Source of the DNA: Salipiger abyssi
Lineage (GTDB): Bacteria; Pseudomonadota; Alphaproteobacteria; Rhodobacterales; Rhodobacteraceae
Assembly: GCF_001975705.1 (NCBI RefSeq)
Contig: NZ_CP015092.1
Location: 62,001-126,000 of the forward strand
Length of the DNA: 64,000 nt
Reading direction: 5' to 3'
Below are positions 34,219 through 43,920 of the stretch, piece by piece (position 1 is the stretch's first letter; every line of letters begins with the position of its first letter). The notes under the pieces were generated by a model. The model ran no database searches, was not told the origin of the DNA, and worked only from the letters and a program-made list of their open reading frames with translations. Both the position numbers and the translations under genes were made by a program.

Positions 34219-36312
34219 ATGATGCGAACCACGTTGCGCCTATTCTTCCTTCTCATGGCTTGCCTTTGGGCCTCCATGGGCTTTGCTGCATCGAGCGATA
34301 CCTACGAGAATTCAACAATCACGGCCCGGCTCATCTCCGTTGAAAATGGGGTCGCGGAAACCTCCAGAACCCTTTCCCTTGGCCTGGATGTCGAGCTGGC
34401 CGAGGGCTGGAAAGCCTATTGGCGTTCGCCCGGCGAGGTGGGTCTGCCGCCTGAAATTTCATGGGATGGATCGGAAAATCTGGTGAGCGCACAGATGCTC
34501 TGGCCCGCGCCTGAGCGCTTCACGGCATTCGGCATCGAGAATTTTGGCTACAAGACCCGTGTCGTCCTGCCCATTCAGGCAGTTCTCGAAACTGCGGGCC
34601 AGTCCGCAACATTGCAGGCGCGTGTTTCATTGCTGGCGTGCTCGACTGTCTGTGTGCCGCATGATTTCGATCTCGCACTGACAATTCCGGCGGGCACCGG
34701 GATTGACGCGAAGGCGGCGGGCCTGATTTCGGAGTATGCCCAGCGGGTGCCGCTTGGTCCCGAAGAGAGCGACATCATTGTCGAAACGGCGGTGATCGCG
34801 GATGATGCGCTTTATGTGACGGCGCGCAGTGCGAATGCCTTTGTGAAGCCGGATATCTTTCCGGAACTGGGGCCGGAATTCACCTTTGGCAAACCGGACA
34901 TCCGAACCGATGATGCGGGAACAGCCCTTTGGGCCAAGCTGCCTCTTCTCGCGCAAGGGGAGGATCCGCCGCCCCTGCAACTGACTTTGACCGATGGATC
35001 ACGCGCGGTGACAGCGCAGCCCGCTTGGTCAGACCGCATCCCGGGTGCACCATTCGAGGTTATGGCGAACCTGCCGGATCTGACGCAAATCCTGGCGATT
35101 GCGGCCTTTGCCTTTCTTGGCGGTCTGATCCTGAATGTCATGCCCTGTGTTCTGCCTGTCCTGTCCATCAAGCTGACATCGGTTCTCAATCATGGAAACA
35201 AGCCAGCGCACGAGGTCCGGAATGGGTTCCTGATGTCGGCGCTTGGCGTTCTGGTGTTCATGTGGGCCCTCGCCGCAATCATTCTGGTTCTGCAATCCGT
35301 CGGCGTCACCGTTGGGTGGGGCCTGCAATTCCAAAGCCCTGTTTTCCTGACCGTCATGTTTCTGGTGCTTGCCGTGTTCTCTGCCAATCTGTTCGGGGTG
35401 TTCGAAGTTTCATTGCCCTCCGGGTTGCAGTCACGGCTGGCCAGATCAAGCGGTCGCGACGGGTATGGCGGAGATTTTGCAACAGGCGCCTTCGCGGCGG
35501 TGCTGGCCACGCCCTGCTCGGCCCCGTTTTTGGGGACAGCGGTTGCCTTTGCCCTGTCCGGGCGCCCGATTGATGTCATTCTCGTTTTCACGGCTCTGGG
35601 GCTTGGGCTCTCCCTGCCCTATCTGGTTCTGGCGGGGAAGCCTGGTCTGGTCCGGTTGTTGCCCAGGCCGGGACGTTGGATGGTTGTCGTCAAATGGGTG
35701 CTTGCCGGTCTTCTGGCCGGGACCGCGATCTGGCTGCTCTGGGTACTGATAGGGGTGGCGGGTGGCCGGGTGGCCATGACCGTGCTGCTTATGACGAGCC
35801 TTTTCATTCTTCTCGCAACAATACGTTTGCCGGGCAGATTGACGCGCCCGACAGCGCTGGTGGTGGTTGCTGTTCTCAGCCTTCTGGTGCCGACGGCGCT
35901 GACAATCCCGCCGCAGACGAGAGCGGTGGGCCAGGACTGGGTCGCGTTCGATCGCTCCGAGATACCGAAACTGGTGTCGCAGGGAAAAACCGTCTTTGTC
36001 GACGTGACCGCAGACTGGTGCCTGACGTGCAAGGCCAACAAGACGCTGGTGCTGGACCGTGCGCCCGTGGTCGACCAACTGCGGGGTGATAATGTCGTTG
36101 CGATGCGGGCAGACTGGACTAGGCCCAGCACTGACATTTCCCGGTATCTGGAAAGCCACAACAGGTTTGGCATCCCGTTCAACATCGTCTACGGGCCAAA
36201 CGCGCCAGACGGGATCATCCTGTCCGAGGTTCTGACGTCCGAAGCCGTTCTCGACGCGCTGAGCAGGGCCGCACTTGGCGACCCTGTGACCGCTTTGAAA
36301 ACGGATGGTTAG
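34219..36312 (+). CDS. DsbD/ScsB-type protein-disulfide reductase
   Basis: A 697-residue protein in three parts: a signal peptide and periplasmic beta domain with the cysteine pair ACSTVCVP (about residues 136-141), a central eight-helix CcdA-like domain with MPCVLPVLSIK and TPCSAPFLG, and a C-terminal thioredoxin domain with ADWCLTCKANK. It carries electrons from cytoplasmic thioredoxin to periplasmic partners. The large N-terminal domain fits the ScsB group linked to copper tolerance. The ATG at 34219 is preferred over a GTG at 34201. It converges on the glutaredoxin-MauE gene with a 2-base gap. A tandem TGTA box lies about 80 bases upstream. Confidence 0.9.
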   Translation: MMRTTLRLFFLLMACLWASMGFAASSDTYENSTITARLISVENGVAETSRTLSLGLDVELAEGWKAYWRSPGEVGLPPEISWDGSENLVSAQMLWPAPERFTAFGIENFGYKTRVVLPIQAVLETAGQSATLQARVSLLACSTVCVPHDFDLALTIPAGTGIDAKAAGLISEYAQRVPLGPEESDIIVETAVIADDALYVTARSANAFVKPDIFPELGPEFTFGKPDIRTDDAGTALWAKLPLLAQGEDPPPLQLTLTDGSRAVTAQPAWSDRIPGAPFEVMANLPDLTQILAIAAFAFLGGLILNVMPCVLPVLSIKLTSVLNHGNKPAHEVRNGFLMSALGVLVFMWALAAIILVLQSVGVTVGWGLQFQSPVFLTVMFLVLAVFSANLFGVFEVSLPSGLQSRLARSSGRDGYGGDFATGAFAAVLATPCSAPFLGTAVAFALSGRPIDVILVFTALGLGLSLPYLVLAGKPGLVRLLPRPGRWMVVVKWVLAGLLAGTAIWLLWVLIGVAGGRVAMTVLLMTSLFILLATIRLPGRLTRPTALVVVAVLSLLVPTALTIPPQTRAVGQDWVAFDRSEIPKLVSQGKTVFVDVTADWCLTCKANKTLVLDRAPVVDQLRGDNVVAMRADWTRPSTDISRYLESHNRFGIPFNIVYGPNAPDGIILSEVLTSEAVLDALSRAALGDPVTALKTDG

Positions 36313-36314
36313 GC

Positions 36315-37083
36315 CTAAAAGAGGCCCATCGCACGCGCCGACATCCAGACGCCCATGAATATCATCATCAGGTTTTCGGTCAGGGACACGAAACCCAGCG
36401 GCACGTTTGAACCGCCGCCCACGCAGGCGCACTTGATCTCGCGCTTATCGATGTAGACGGCCTTGAAAACTGAAGCCGCTCCGACCGTACCGATGAACAG
36501 TGCAACAGGCGCGCTGATCCAGACCAAGGCACCGGCGACCATGAGAATACCGGCAAGTGCTTCGCCGAAGGGATAGACATAGCCATAGCGCACCCATTTC
36601 TGGGCAAGCAGATCGTAGTTCAGAAACATCGTGGAAAACGTCTCGACGTCCTGCAGTTTTTGAACAGCAAGAAAGCTCATCGAGATCGCGATGAACCACT
36701 CGAATGCCCGCAGCGTCAGGATCGAACCGTAAAACGCCCAACTGAGACCAAGCGCCATAAGGAATGCGACCGCGAATATCGCAATGACGGGTTGATAAGT
36801 CGTCTCGTCGTCATCCTTTACGTCCTGGCCGAAAAATTCCCTCAGCGCGTCATAGCCACCAATTCTTTCATTGCCGATAAAGGTCTGCGGAGTCGTTTCG
36901 ACACCGTGTTCTTCCATGAAAGCATCCGTTTCCTCGCGGGTGTTCAGAGGCCGGTCCTCAATCGAATACCCCTCCCGCTCAAGCAGGTCCTTCGATTTTC
37001 AGCCCATAGGGACAAACATGCTCCTCCATCACCATTCGGTACAAAACCGCCGTCTTCGGGGTGGATTTTGCCTCTCTCGTCAT
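36315..37083 (-). pseudogene. Glutaredoxin - MauE/DoxX-like fusion, frameshifted in an A-run
   Basis: From ATG at 37083 the frame MTREAKSTPKTAVLYRMVM reaches the glutaredoxin active site VCPYGLK and then hits a stop. Shifting by one base at the run of four T (plus strand 36996-36999) restores SKDLLEREGYSIED and the rest of the glutaredoxin domain (VETTPQTFIGNERIGGYDAL), joined to a four-helix MauE-like domain with the conserved cysteine block CACVGGGSNVPLG. The domain would pass reducing power across or within the membrane. One extra A in a homopolymer accounts for the break: either a true frameshift or a sequencing error. An ATG at 36917 could still give the membrane part. Confidence 0.85.
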
Positions 37084-37801
37084 GACGCGTTCCTTTAAAT
37101 CCTTTAACCGTTGCAGGTCCAATACCCGGTAAATCCGACAGTCAGAGGCGTCTCTCCCGTCAATTCAAACAGCAGGGTGGCGTCTTCACCGTCCGCGTCA
37201 CCCGGCGCCAGCGTGAATTGGCCACCATCGGCAGACAGGACGCCACCGGACGTCACTGTGTCTTGCGACGTGAAGTTGACCAGCGATCCGGATATCTTGG
37301 CGACGCCGTTCCCCGCCCCGTCCGTGACCAGAATGGGATCGGCGTTCACGGCGCGAATGAAACGGCATTGTCCGTCGGACCCCAGTGCGCGTGTTATTTC
37401 TTCGGCTTTGAGCGGTGCAGGACGGATTCCGGCAATCACCGGGGTTGCAATCGCTTCTTGAAGCCCCTCCATTTCAGCCGGACCGTCCGCTTCACCAAGT
37501 GGCCATTCAGGACCGGCTTCGCCATTTGCCTCAATGTCATCTATGAGGAAACGCATTTCGGAAATTTCGCGATTTTGCGCCGTCACGATTTCCGAAGCCA
37601 GAGCCTTGACCCGTGGATCTGTCAGCTCGGCCCGTTCGCTTGTCATGATCGCGATGGAGTGGTGCGGGATCATCGCGCTCATCCAGCTTTCGTCCTGAAT
37701 GGTCTCCTGGCTTCTCACGAGCCAGAGCGCGCCGGCAAACATCACGACAGACCCGAGAAAGATCGCGGCGTTGACGCCCTTGTTCTTGTACATGTTCAAC
37801 A

Positions 37802-37809
37802 TGAAAAGG
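37802..37809. repeat. Left copy of IS66 target-site duplication
   Basis: TGAAAAGG directly precedes the IS left end and is repeated without mismatch at 40286-40293. Confidence 0.93.
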
Positions 37810-37894
37810 GTAAACGGTGTCGCCACCCCACATTGCCGACGGGATCAGCCATTGCGAGTTGATACGCATCCAAAGAAAAGGAGTGCGTTTCGCA

Positions 37895-38305
37895 ATGTTC
37901 GCAAAGAGTTCGTTCCTCACGGCGCTTGGTGTTGAAGTCTTCGCCTCGGGGCAGAGGCGCTGGCCGGATCATGTGAAGGCGCAGGCGGTGGCCGAGACCC
38001 TGGAGCCTGGGGCGACGGTGTCAGGTGTCGCCGCGCGCTACGAGATCATGCCGAGCCAGCTGACGGCGTGGCGGCGGCTGGCCAAGGATGGCAAGCTCGT
38101 GCTGCCTGCGGTCGAGATCGATGAGCCGGTTTTCGCACCTCTGGTCGTCCGGGATGAGACCACGACGGCCCCCGAGCCCGAGCGGCACCGCGCCGAGGCG
38201 CCAGTTAGGGTTGTCCGGGGTTCGGTCATCATCGAGCTCGCACAGGATGCGCCCGCGGCCCGGATTGCCGAGATAGTCCACGCGCTGGAGGCGCATCCAT
38301 GTTGA
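37895..38305 (+). CDS. tnpA: IS66-family transposase accessory protein TnpA
   Basis: A 136-residue IS66 OrfA protein with a helix-turn-helix (RWPDHVKAQAVAETLEPGAT and YEIMPSQLTAWRRLAKDG) and a charged C-terminal half. The ATG at 37895 follows AAAGGAG. The frame extends further upstream to 37817, but that part crosses the terminal repeat region and has no ribosome site. It overlaps tnpB by seven bases. Confidence 0.9.
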   Translation: MFAKSSFLTALGVEVFASGQRRWPDHVKAQAVAETLEPGATVSGVAARYEIMPSQLTAWRRLAKDGKLVLPAVEIDEPVFAPLVVRDETTTAPEPERHRAEAPVRVVRGSVIIELAQDAPAARIAEIVHALEAHPC

Positions 38306-38652
38306 TGCCCTCGCAGGGCGTGCGGATCCTGGTGGCGACACAGCCGGTGGACTTCCGGAAAGGCCATGACGGTCTCGCAGCGCTGGTCCAGTCGACGCTG
38401 GCCGAGGACCCATTTACCGGCACCGTCTTCGTCTTCCGCTCGAAGCGGGCCGACCGGTTGAAGATCCTGTTCTGGGACGGCAGTGGGCTCGTGATGGCCT
38501 ACAAGCGGCTGGAAGAAAGCACCTTCACCTGGCCGGCGATCCGCGACGGGGCCATGACCCTGAACCGCGCGCAATTCGAGGCCCTGTTTGCCGGCCTGGA
38601 CTGGCGCCGGGTGCGGTCACTGGAGGTGCGTCGGCCGGCTGTGGCAGAGTGA
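38299..38652 (+). CDS. tnpB: IS66-family accessory protein TnpB (Orf2)
   Basis: A 117-residue protein of the IS66 Orf2 family. Characteristic blocks are ATQPVDFRKGHDGLAALVQ, GTVFVFRSKRADRLKILFWDG and GLVMAYKRLEESTFTWP. Its biochemical role is unclear but it is needed for efficient IS66 transposition. It overlaps tnpA and is followed by tnpC. Confidence 0.94.
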   Translation: MLMPSQGVRILVATQPVDFRKGHDGLAALVQSTLAEDPFTGTVFVFRSKRADRLKILFWDGSGLVMAYKRLEESTFTWPAIRDGAMTLNRAQFEALFAGLDWRRVRSLEVRRPAVAE

Positions 38653-38706
38653 CTCGCCCCGACGAATGACGGGGCATCGGCGCATTTGGCGCGGTATGAT
38701 CTGCGC

Positions 38707-40257
38707 ATGTCCAGCGCCCCACCCATCGATCTGTCCGCGATCCCCGAAAGCCAGCGCGCCGCCGTGCTGGCGGTGCTGCAGGAGCGTGACGCGCTGAAGG
38801 ACGCGAACCGGCGGCTCGAGCATCTCGTGGCCGAGCTGAACCATGTCGTGCATGGCAAGCGGTCCGAGAAGCTGAGCGATGATGACCGACAGCTGGCCTT
38901 CGAGGACCTGGAAACCGCCGTCGCCGAGGTCGAGACCCGCAAGGAGCAGGTTGCGCCGTCGACGGCCACGCCGCGCCCGGCACGGCGTCGCAACCTGGGC
39001 CATCTGCCTGCCGAGTTGCCGCGCATCGAGCGTGTCCTGGAACCCGCAAGCCTCGATTGTCCATGTGGCTGCGGCCGGATGCACCGGATCGGCGAGGACC
39101 GCACCGAGCGCCTCGACATCATCCCGGCGCAACTCCGGGTCCTGGTCGACACCCGGCCGAAGTATGCCTGCCTTGTCTGTTCGGACGGGGTCACCCAGGC
39201 GCCAGCAGCACCTTGGCTGATCGAAGGTGGGCTACCGACCGAGGGCGCCATCGCGCATGTCCTGATGTCCAAGTTCGCGGACCACCTGCCGTTCTACCGC
39301 CAAAGCCAGATCCTGGCGCGCTCCGGCATCCAGATCGACCGCAGCACCCTGGCGGACTGGGCCGGCACAGCAGCCTTCCATCTCGGCCCCGTGGTCGACA
39401 GGCTGACCGAGCATCTCAAGTCGTCCGGCAAGCTGTTCATGGACGAGACCACCGCCCCGGTCCTCGACCCAGGCCGTGGCCGAACCAAGACCGGCTACCT
39501 CTGGGCGCTTGCCCGGGATGACCGCGGATGGGGCGGAGAGGACCCGCCCGGCGTGGTCTTCACCTACCATCCCAGCCGCGCAGGGGCGCATGCAGAGCAG
39601 ATCCTGCAGGGCTTCGACGGAATCCTGCAGCTTGATGGCTATACCGGTTACGATCGGTTGACGCGCCCCTCCCGCAAGGGCGGCGCGCCGATCACGGTTG
39701 CCCACTGCTGGGCACACGCTCGCCGCAAGCTGAAGGAAGTCTTCGACCGCGACGGCTCCGAGATTGCGGCCGAGGGACTGCGCCGGATTGCCGAGTTCTA
39801 TCGCATCGAAGCCGAGATCCGCGGTATGGGCCCCGGCCAGCGTCTGTCTGCCCGACAGGCCCGCAGCGCGCCCCTCGTGGCCGCGTTCGGCGATTGGCTG
39901 CAGGCGCAACGTCTTCGCGTCTCCGCAAAATCCCGGCTCGGCGAGAAGCTGACCTACATCCATCGCCACTGGCCCGGCCTGCAGACCTTCCTCCACGATG
40001 GCCGCGTCGAGATCGACTCCAACGCCGTCGAGAACCTGATCCGACCGATCGCGTTGACGAGAAAGAATGCCCTCTTCGCCGGCCACGATGAGGGCGGCCG
40101 CACATGGGCTCGCGCCGCCTCCCTGATCGCCACCGCAAAGATCAACGGCGTCGAGCCTTTCGCCTACCTGAAGGCGACCCTCGAGGCCATCGCCGCCGGT
40201 CACCCGGCCAGCAGGATCGACGAGCTCCTGCCCTGGAACTTCAACCCGGCAAGCTGA
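38707..40257 (+). CDS. tnpC: IS66-family transposase TnpC (DDE)
   Basis: A 516-residue IS66 transposase. It has an N-terminal coiled-coil-prone region (LQERDALKDANRRLEHLVAEL), a zinc-finger-like region (CPCGCGRMHRIG and CLVCSDG), and the DDE catalytic domain with LFMDETTAPVLD, ILQLDGYTGY and VEIDSNAVENLIRP. The C-terminal helper block YLKATLEAIAAGHPAS is typical. The ATG at 38707 is preferred over an upstream TTG at 38686. No internal stops, so it is probably active. Confidence 0.95.
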   Translation: MSSAPPIDLSAIPESQRAAVLAVLQERDALKDANRRLEHLVAELNHVVHGKRSEKLSDDDRQLAFEDLETAVAEVETRKEQVAPSTATPRPARRRNLGHLPAELPRIERVLEPASLDCPCGCGRMHRIGEDRTERLDIIPAQLRVLVDTRPKYACLVCSDGVTQAPAAPWLIEGGLPTEGAIAHVLMSKFADHLPFYRQSQILARSGIQIDRSTLADWAGTAAFHLGPVVDRLTEHLKSSGKLFMDETTAPVLDPGRGRTKTGYLWALARDDRGWGGEDPPGVVFTYHPSRAGAHAEQILQGFDGILQLDGYTGYDRLTRPSRKGGAPITVAHCWAHARRKLKEVFDRDGSEIAAEGLRRIAEFYRIEAEIRGMGPGQRLSARQARSAPLVAAFGDWLQAQRLRVSAKSRLGEKLTYIHRHWPGLQTFLHDGRVEIDSNAVENLIRPIALTRKNALFAGHDEGGRTWARAASLIATAKINGVEPFAYLKATLEAIAAGHPASRIDELLPWNFNPAS

Positions 40258-40285
40258 TCCCGCGTGGGGCGCAGACAGCGCTTAC

Positions 40286-40293
40286 TGAAAAGG
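40286..40293. repeat. Right copy of IS66 target-site duplication
   Basis: TGAAAAGG directly follows the IS right end and matches 37802-37809. In the uninterrupted gene this octamer is present once, within codons for LLFM. Confidence 0.93.
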
Positions 40294-40658
40294 AGCATCA
40301 CGGTCGCAATCGTCGCGCCCATGATGAACGTCATGTAAAATCGGGTTTCGCTCCAGTAGACATGTTCGAAGGAGTACGAGTTGATGTACATCAGGCCGAA
40401 CATGATCGCTGTCGACGTGCCAACCATCGCCAGAAACCGGCCATAGGATGAACCTGAATGGCCCCCCGAATGTGCTGCATCTTCACTTGAACGGGCGTGG
40501 GACCCGCCGCTAGATTTCCCGGTCGTATCTTCAGACATTTGATCCCTCCACCTTGGCTTGAATTGCTGAAGAAACAACATTCCAGCGGGGGAGGGCTCCA
40601 ACAAACTCCAACGCTACGGTGCGAAAATCCGAAGAATGTCGGCCCCAAGCATCATGCG

Positions 40659-41048
40659 CTACGGCTCTTTGGCCAGATCTTTCAGAATCGGACAATCCGG
40701 GCGGTGATCGCCATGGCAGGCGTCAACGAGGTGTGACAGCGTATCGTGCATCGACCTGAGCTGGGCAATCTTTTCGTCAATGGCCGCCAGGTGTTCTTGT
40801 GCGACCGCTTTTACTTGTGCGCTTTCCCGTGTCTCATCCTCATAGAGATCAAGCAGCGTGCGGCAGTCTTCTATCGAGAACCCCAAGGTCCGGGCGCGGC
40901 CCAGGAATGCGAGCTTGTGGATGTCGCTGTCGCGAAAGGCGCGATATCCGTTATCGCTGCGCAAAGGCCGGACAAGGCCGATGTCTTCGTAGTAGCGGAT
41001 TGTCTTCGCTGGCAAACCCGCGCGTTCTGATACTTCTCCGATGTTCAC
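40659..41048 (-). CDS. cueR: CueR-type Cu(I)-responsive MerR regulator, copy 2
   Basis: A 129-residue regulator closely resembling copy 1: MNIGEVSERAGLPAKTIRYY and Cys111-Cys119 in CHGDHRPDCP. It lies nine bases after copA on the same strand, so copA and this cueR form one operon from the CueR box at 43596-43626. Having two CueR proteins with the same metal loop suggests that two copper modules were brought together. Confidence 0.94.
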   Translation of the reverse strand: MNIGEVSERAGLPAKTIRYYEDIGLVRPLRSDNGYRAFRDSDIHKLAFLGRARTLGFSIEDCRTLLDLYEDETRESAQVKAVAQEHLAAIDEKIAQLRSMHDTLSHLVDACHGDHRPDCPILKDLAKEP

Positions 41049-41057
41049 ACCTGTCTC

Positions 41058-43568
41058 CTATTCTGCGGGCTGCGTTGCGAATTTCGTCGCCGCGTCGTGG
41101 GGCGGATCCTGTTCCGACATCGTCGCCTTGATCCGTCGCAGCCGCAGCGCGTTGGTCAGAACCGACACGGAGGACAGCGCCATGGCCCCGGCGGCAAACA
41201 CCGGCGACAGGAGCAATCCAAAGGCTGGATAAAGCGCGCCCGCCGCCACAGGGATCAGCGCGACGTTATAGCCAAAGGCCCAGATGAGGTTCTGCCGGAT
41301 GTTGCGCATGGTCTTGCGCGACACGTCTATTGCATTCACCACGCCGCGCAGATCCCCCGACATCAGCACCACGTCGGCGCTTTCGATTGCGACATCCGTG
41401 CCGGTTCCGATGGCGATGCCGACATCGGCATGGGCCAGTGCTGGCGCGTCGTTGATGCCGTCCCCGACAAAGGCGATCTTGCTGTTCCCTTGCCGCAATT
41501 CGTCCAGGGCGGCGACTTTTCCATCCGGTAATACCCCTGCAATGACGTGGTCGATCCCGACCTCGCGGGCTATGGCATCTGCCGTGGCCTTCTTGTCTCC
41601 GGTGATCATCGCGACCTTGATCCCTCGATCATGCAGAGCTGCGATCACTTCGGCGCTGGAGGATTTGACCGGGTCTGCCACGGCAATCACAGCCGCCAGG
41701 GTTCCATCCACCGCAGCATAAAGCGCGGTGCGTCCCTTTTCGGCCAACGCCCTTTCGCGGTCTTCCAGCGGGCTGGTGTCAATGCCCTGCTGCACCATGA
41801 AGCGATCCGCACCGACATGAACCTTGCGGCCCTGGACAAGCGCCTCGACACCGTAGCCGGTCACGGACCGGAATTCCGTCGCATCGGGCCAGGACAGGCC
41901 TTCGCTCTTTGCGGACTGCACGATGGCCTCTGCCACCGGGTGCTCAGACTGCGCCTCGACAGATGCGATGAGGGCGAGTATCTCTGCCCGGTCAAAGCCG
42001 TCGGCCGTGATGAGGTCTGTCAAACTGGGTTGCCCTTGGGTGACCGTCCCGGTCTTGTCGAGCGCAACGAGGCCGACGTCGTCCAGATGTTGCAGCGCAT
42101 CTCCCTTGCGGAAGAACACCCCCATCTCGGCAGCGCGTCCTGTCCCCACCATGATCGAGGTGGGCGTGGCCAACCCCATGGCGCAGGGGCACGCAATGAT
42201 CAGAACGGAGACACCCGCCACAAGCGCAAAGGTCAGAGCCGGATCGGGACCGACCAGCAGCCAGACAACCACAGTCGCAAGCGCCAGAACCAGAACGGCA
42301 GGCACGAACCACATGGTCACGCGATCCACTAGGCCTTGGATCGGCAGCTTGGCCCCCTGAGCATCTTCGACCATGCGGATAATCTGCGCCAGCGTGGTAT
42401 CCGCCCCGACCCGCGTCGCCGTTATGGTCAGGCTCCCGGTGCCGTTCACCGTGCCGCCGGTCACCGGTTCGCCAGCAGCCTTTGGCACGGCGAGGGGTTC
42501 ACCGGTGATCATGCTTTCATCGACGTTGCTTGATCCTTCTGTGACCTCGCCATCGACAGGCAGCCTTTCACCGGGACGCACGAGGATCTGATCGCCGATC
42601 CGAAGTTCCTTGATGTCAACCTCGGTCGCCTGCCCCTCGCGCAGGACCCTGGCTGTCTTTGCCTGCAGACCAAGAAGGGCCTGAATGGCTGCACCGGTCT
42701 TGCCCTTGGCCCGCGCTTCAAGCCAGCGACCCAACAAGATCAGAACGACAATAACCGCCGCTGCTTCGAAATAGACGGCGCGCACACCGTCAGGCAGCAC
42801 CTGTGGCAGGAAGGTCGCGACTACGGAATAAGTCCACGCCGCCCCGGTTCCCAGCGCGACAAGGCTGTTCATATCCGGAGCACGCTTGATCAACGCCGGA
42901 ATGCCCTTCGCAAAGAACCTCCAACCCGGTCCGAACAGAACCACCGTGGCAAGCGCGAATTGGATCAGCCACGACGTTTGAATGCCGATTGTGCTCTCAA
43001 TCAGGCCCTCAAAGCCGGGTATGGTGTGTTTTCCCATTTCCAGAACGAACACCGGAACGGTCAGGATCGCGGCAAGGATGACACGGCGCGCCAGCGCGTC
43101 GGCTTCTTCTGCCTTGCGGTCCGATCGGTCCTCGTGCGCATCGCTCTGCGCAATCTCGGCCGGGTATCCCGCCTCCGTACTGATCCGGGCAATCTCTTCC
43201 GGGGTGATGGCATCTGAAAGATACTCTACCACAGCCGTTTCGGTTGCTAGATTGACCGCCGCATTCAATAGGCCGGGTGTCCGTACAAGCGCCTGTTCAA
43301 CCCGACCGACACAGGACGCGCAGGACATGGCGTCTACGTTCAGCGTGACGCGCGCCGTGCTTGCCGGGTAGCCGGCCTGCGACAGTGCCGCAACCGCTGC
43401 GCCCGTCGTGGCTGCATCATCCGTCTGAAACTGTGCCGTTTCACTCACCAGATTGACACTGACGTTCGAAAGGCCTGGAACCTCGCCGAGAGCCTTTTCA
43501 ACCCTGCCCACACAGGACGCGCAGCTCATGCCGGAAACGGACAGACGTATCGTATTGGGGTCGGTCAT
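41058..43568 (-). CDS. copA: Cu(I)-exporting P1B-type ATPase CopA
   Basis: An 836-residue ATPase with two N-terminal heavy-metal domains, both with intact MSCASC motifs (residues about 14-19 and 80-85), the membrane metal site CPC ([12 protein letters not shown]), phosphorylation motif DKTGT and hinge [11 protein letters not shown]. Conserved YN and MxxS residues of Cu(I) pumps are visible in the last helices ([22 protein letters not shown]). It exports Cu(I) from cytoplasm to periplasm. Driven by a CueR box and cotranscribed with cueR copy 2. Confidence 0.95.
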   Translation of the reverse strand: MTDPNTIRLSVSGMSCASCVGRVEKALGEVPGLSNVSVNLVSETAQFQTDDAATTGAAVAALSQAGYPASTARVTLNVDAMSCASCVGRVEQALVRTPGLLNAAVNLATETAVVEYLSDAITPEEIARISTEAGYPAEIAQSDAHEDRSDRKAEEADALARRVILAAILTVPVFVLEMGKHTIPGFEGLIESTIGIQTSWLIQFALATVVLFGPGWRFFAKGIPALIKRAPDMNSLVALGTGAAWTYSVVATFLPQVLPDGVRAVYFEAAAVIVVLILLGRWLEARAKGKTGAAIQALLGLQAKTARVLREGQATEVDIKELRIGDQILVRPGERLPVDGEVTEGSSNVDESMITGEPLAVPKAAGEPVTGGTVNGTGSLTITATRVGADTTLAQIIRMVEDAQGAKLPIQGLVDRVTMWFVPAVLVLALATVVVWLLVGPDPALTFALVAGVSVLIIACPCAMGLATPTSIMVGTGRAAEMGVFFRKGDALQHLDDVGLVALDKTGTVTQGQPSLTDLITADGFDRAEILALIASVEAQSEHPVAEAIVQSAKSEGLSWPDATEFRSVTGYGVEALVQGRKVHVGADRFMVQQGIDTSPLEDRERALAEKGRTALYAAVDGTLAAVIAVADPVKSSSAEVIAALHDRGIKVAMITGDKKATADAIAREVGIDHVIAGVLPDGKVAALDELRQGNSKIAFVGDGINDAPALAHADVGIAIGTGTDVAIESADVVLMSGDLRGVVNAIDVSRKTMRNIRQNLIWAFGYNVALIPVAAGALYPAFGLLLSPVFAAGAMALSSVSVLTNALRLRRIKATMSEQDPPHDAATKFATQPAE

Positions 43569-43595
43569 GAGAGACTCCTCGGTTGAACTTACCCT

Positions 43596-43626
43596 GATAT
43601 AGGGCTTCCAGTTGCTGGAAGCTCAA
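43596..43626 (-). promoter_or_regulatory. CueR box and promoter of copA-cueR
   Basis: Minus-strand TTGAGC (43626-43621) and TATATC (43601-43596) with a 19-base spacer holding CTTCC-AGCAACT-GGAAG, the CueR dyad with a 7-base centre. Confidence 0.9.
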
Positions 43627-43658
43627 GAGAGTATCTCATTTATTTTTCTGATATTTGC

Positions 43659-43689
43659 TTGACCTTCCTCCCGATGGAACGACCAAGTC
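43659..43689 (+). promoter_or_regulatory. Candidate CueR-type promoter of copZ
   Basis: TTGACC (43659-43664), then a 19-base spacer with CTTCC-TCCCGAT-GGAAC, then CAAGTC (43684-43689) as a poor -10. The operator half-sites and centre length fit CueR, but the -10 is weak. It diverges from the copA promoter about 30 bases away. Confidence 0.55.
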
Positions 43690-43717
43690 TGAGGTTGTAC
43701 CAAAAATGGAGGCCTTC

Positions 43718-43912
43718 ATGATTTTTTCCGTCCCGAAAATGAGCTGTGGACACTGTACATCCGCTATCGAAAGCGGCATCAAGGCAAAGGATCCATCAGC
43801 CGTTGTCACGTCCGATCTGGACCTTCGCCTTGTCACTGTCCAAAGCACATTGGAACAGGCCGCTGTGCGGCAAGCCATCGTTGACGCTGGCTACGACGCT
43901 TCAGCCGCGTAA
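43718..43912 (+). CDS. copZ: CopZ-type copper chaperone
   Basis: A 64-residue heavy-metal-associated domain with the metal motif MSCGHC and a ferredoxin-like fold of normal length. It hands Cu(I) to CopA or CueR in the cytoplasm. The ATG at 43718 has a GGAGG site five bases upstream; another ATG at 43706 would put that site inside the gene. It is transcribed divergently from copA. Confidence 0.9.
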   Translation: MIFSVPKMSCGHCTSAIESGIKAKDPSAVVTSDLDLRLVTVQSTLEQAAVRQAIVDAGYDASAA

Positions 43913-43920
43913 GCTTGTCC

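Larger units (their letters stand above)
37810..40285 (+). mobile_element. Complete IS66-family insertion sequence (2476 bp)
   Basis: The element starts GTAAACGG and ends CGCTTAC, with terminal inverted repeats (37810-37831 and 40264-40285) matching at 17 of 22 positions. It is flanked by the direct repeat TGAAAAGG at 37802-37809 and 40286-40293, the 8-bp target duplication typical of IS66. It carries tnpA, tnpB and tnpC, all intact. The identical flanking repeats and open frames indicate recent transposition. Confidence 0.95.
37104..40538 (-). pseudogene. DUF305 copper-cluster protein gene split by IS66-family element
   Basis: The 5' part (40538-40286) encodes a histidine-rich start (SHARSSEDAAHSGGHSG) and two membrane helices ending ATVMLLF. 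The 3' part (37809-37104) resumes MLNMYKNKGVNAAIF, a third helix and a DUF305 domain with DESWMSAMIPHHSIAIMTSE, followed by a C-terminal domain with two late cysteines (GQCRFIR, GYWTCNG). Removing the element and one copy of the 8-bp duplication rejoins the frame exactly, giving 316 residues. GGAGGG precedes the ATG at 40538. The insertion must inactivate the full protein; the 3' part could be translated only from a fused start (MATPFTLF). Confidence 0.93.

Noticed and set aside
34019..34222. Short open frames on both strands upstream of the dsbD-like gene
   Set aside because: Neither has a domain or signal peptide, and the region contains the regulatory inverted repeat.
40571..40601. CueR-type promoter before the DUF305 gene
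   Set aside because: Half-sites are poor (CCCTCC and GGAATG) with a short centre; could be a decayed site.
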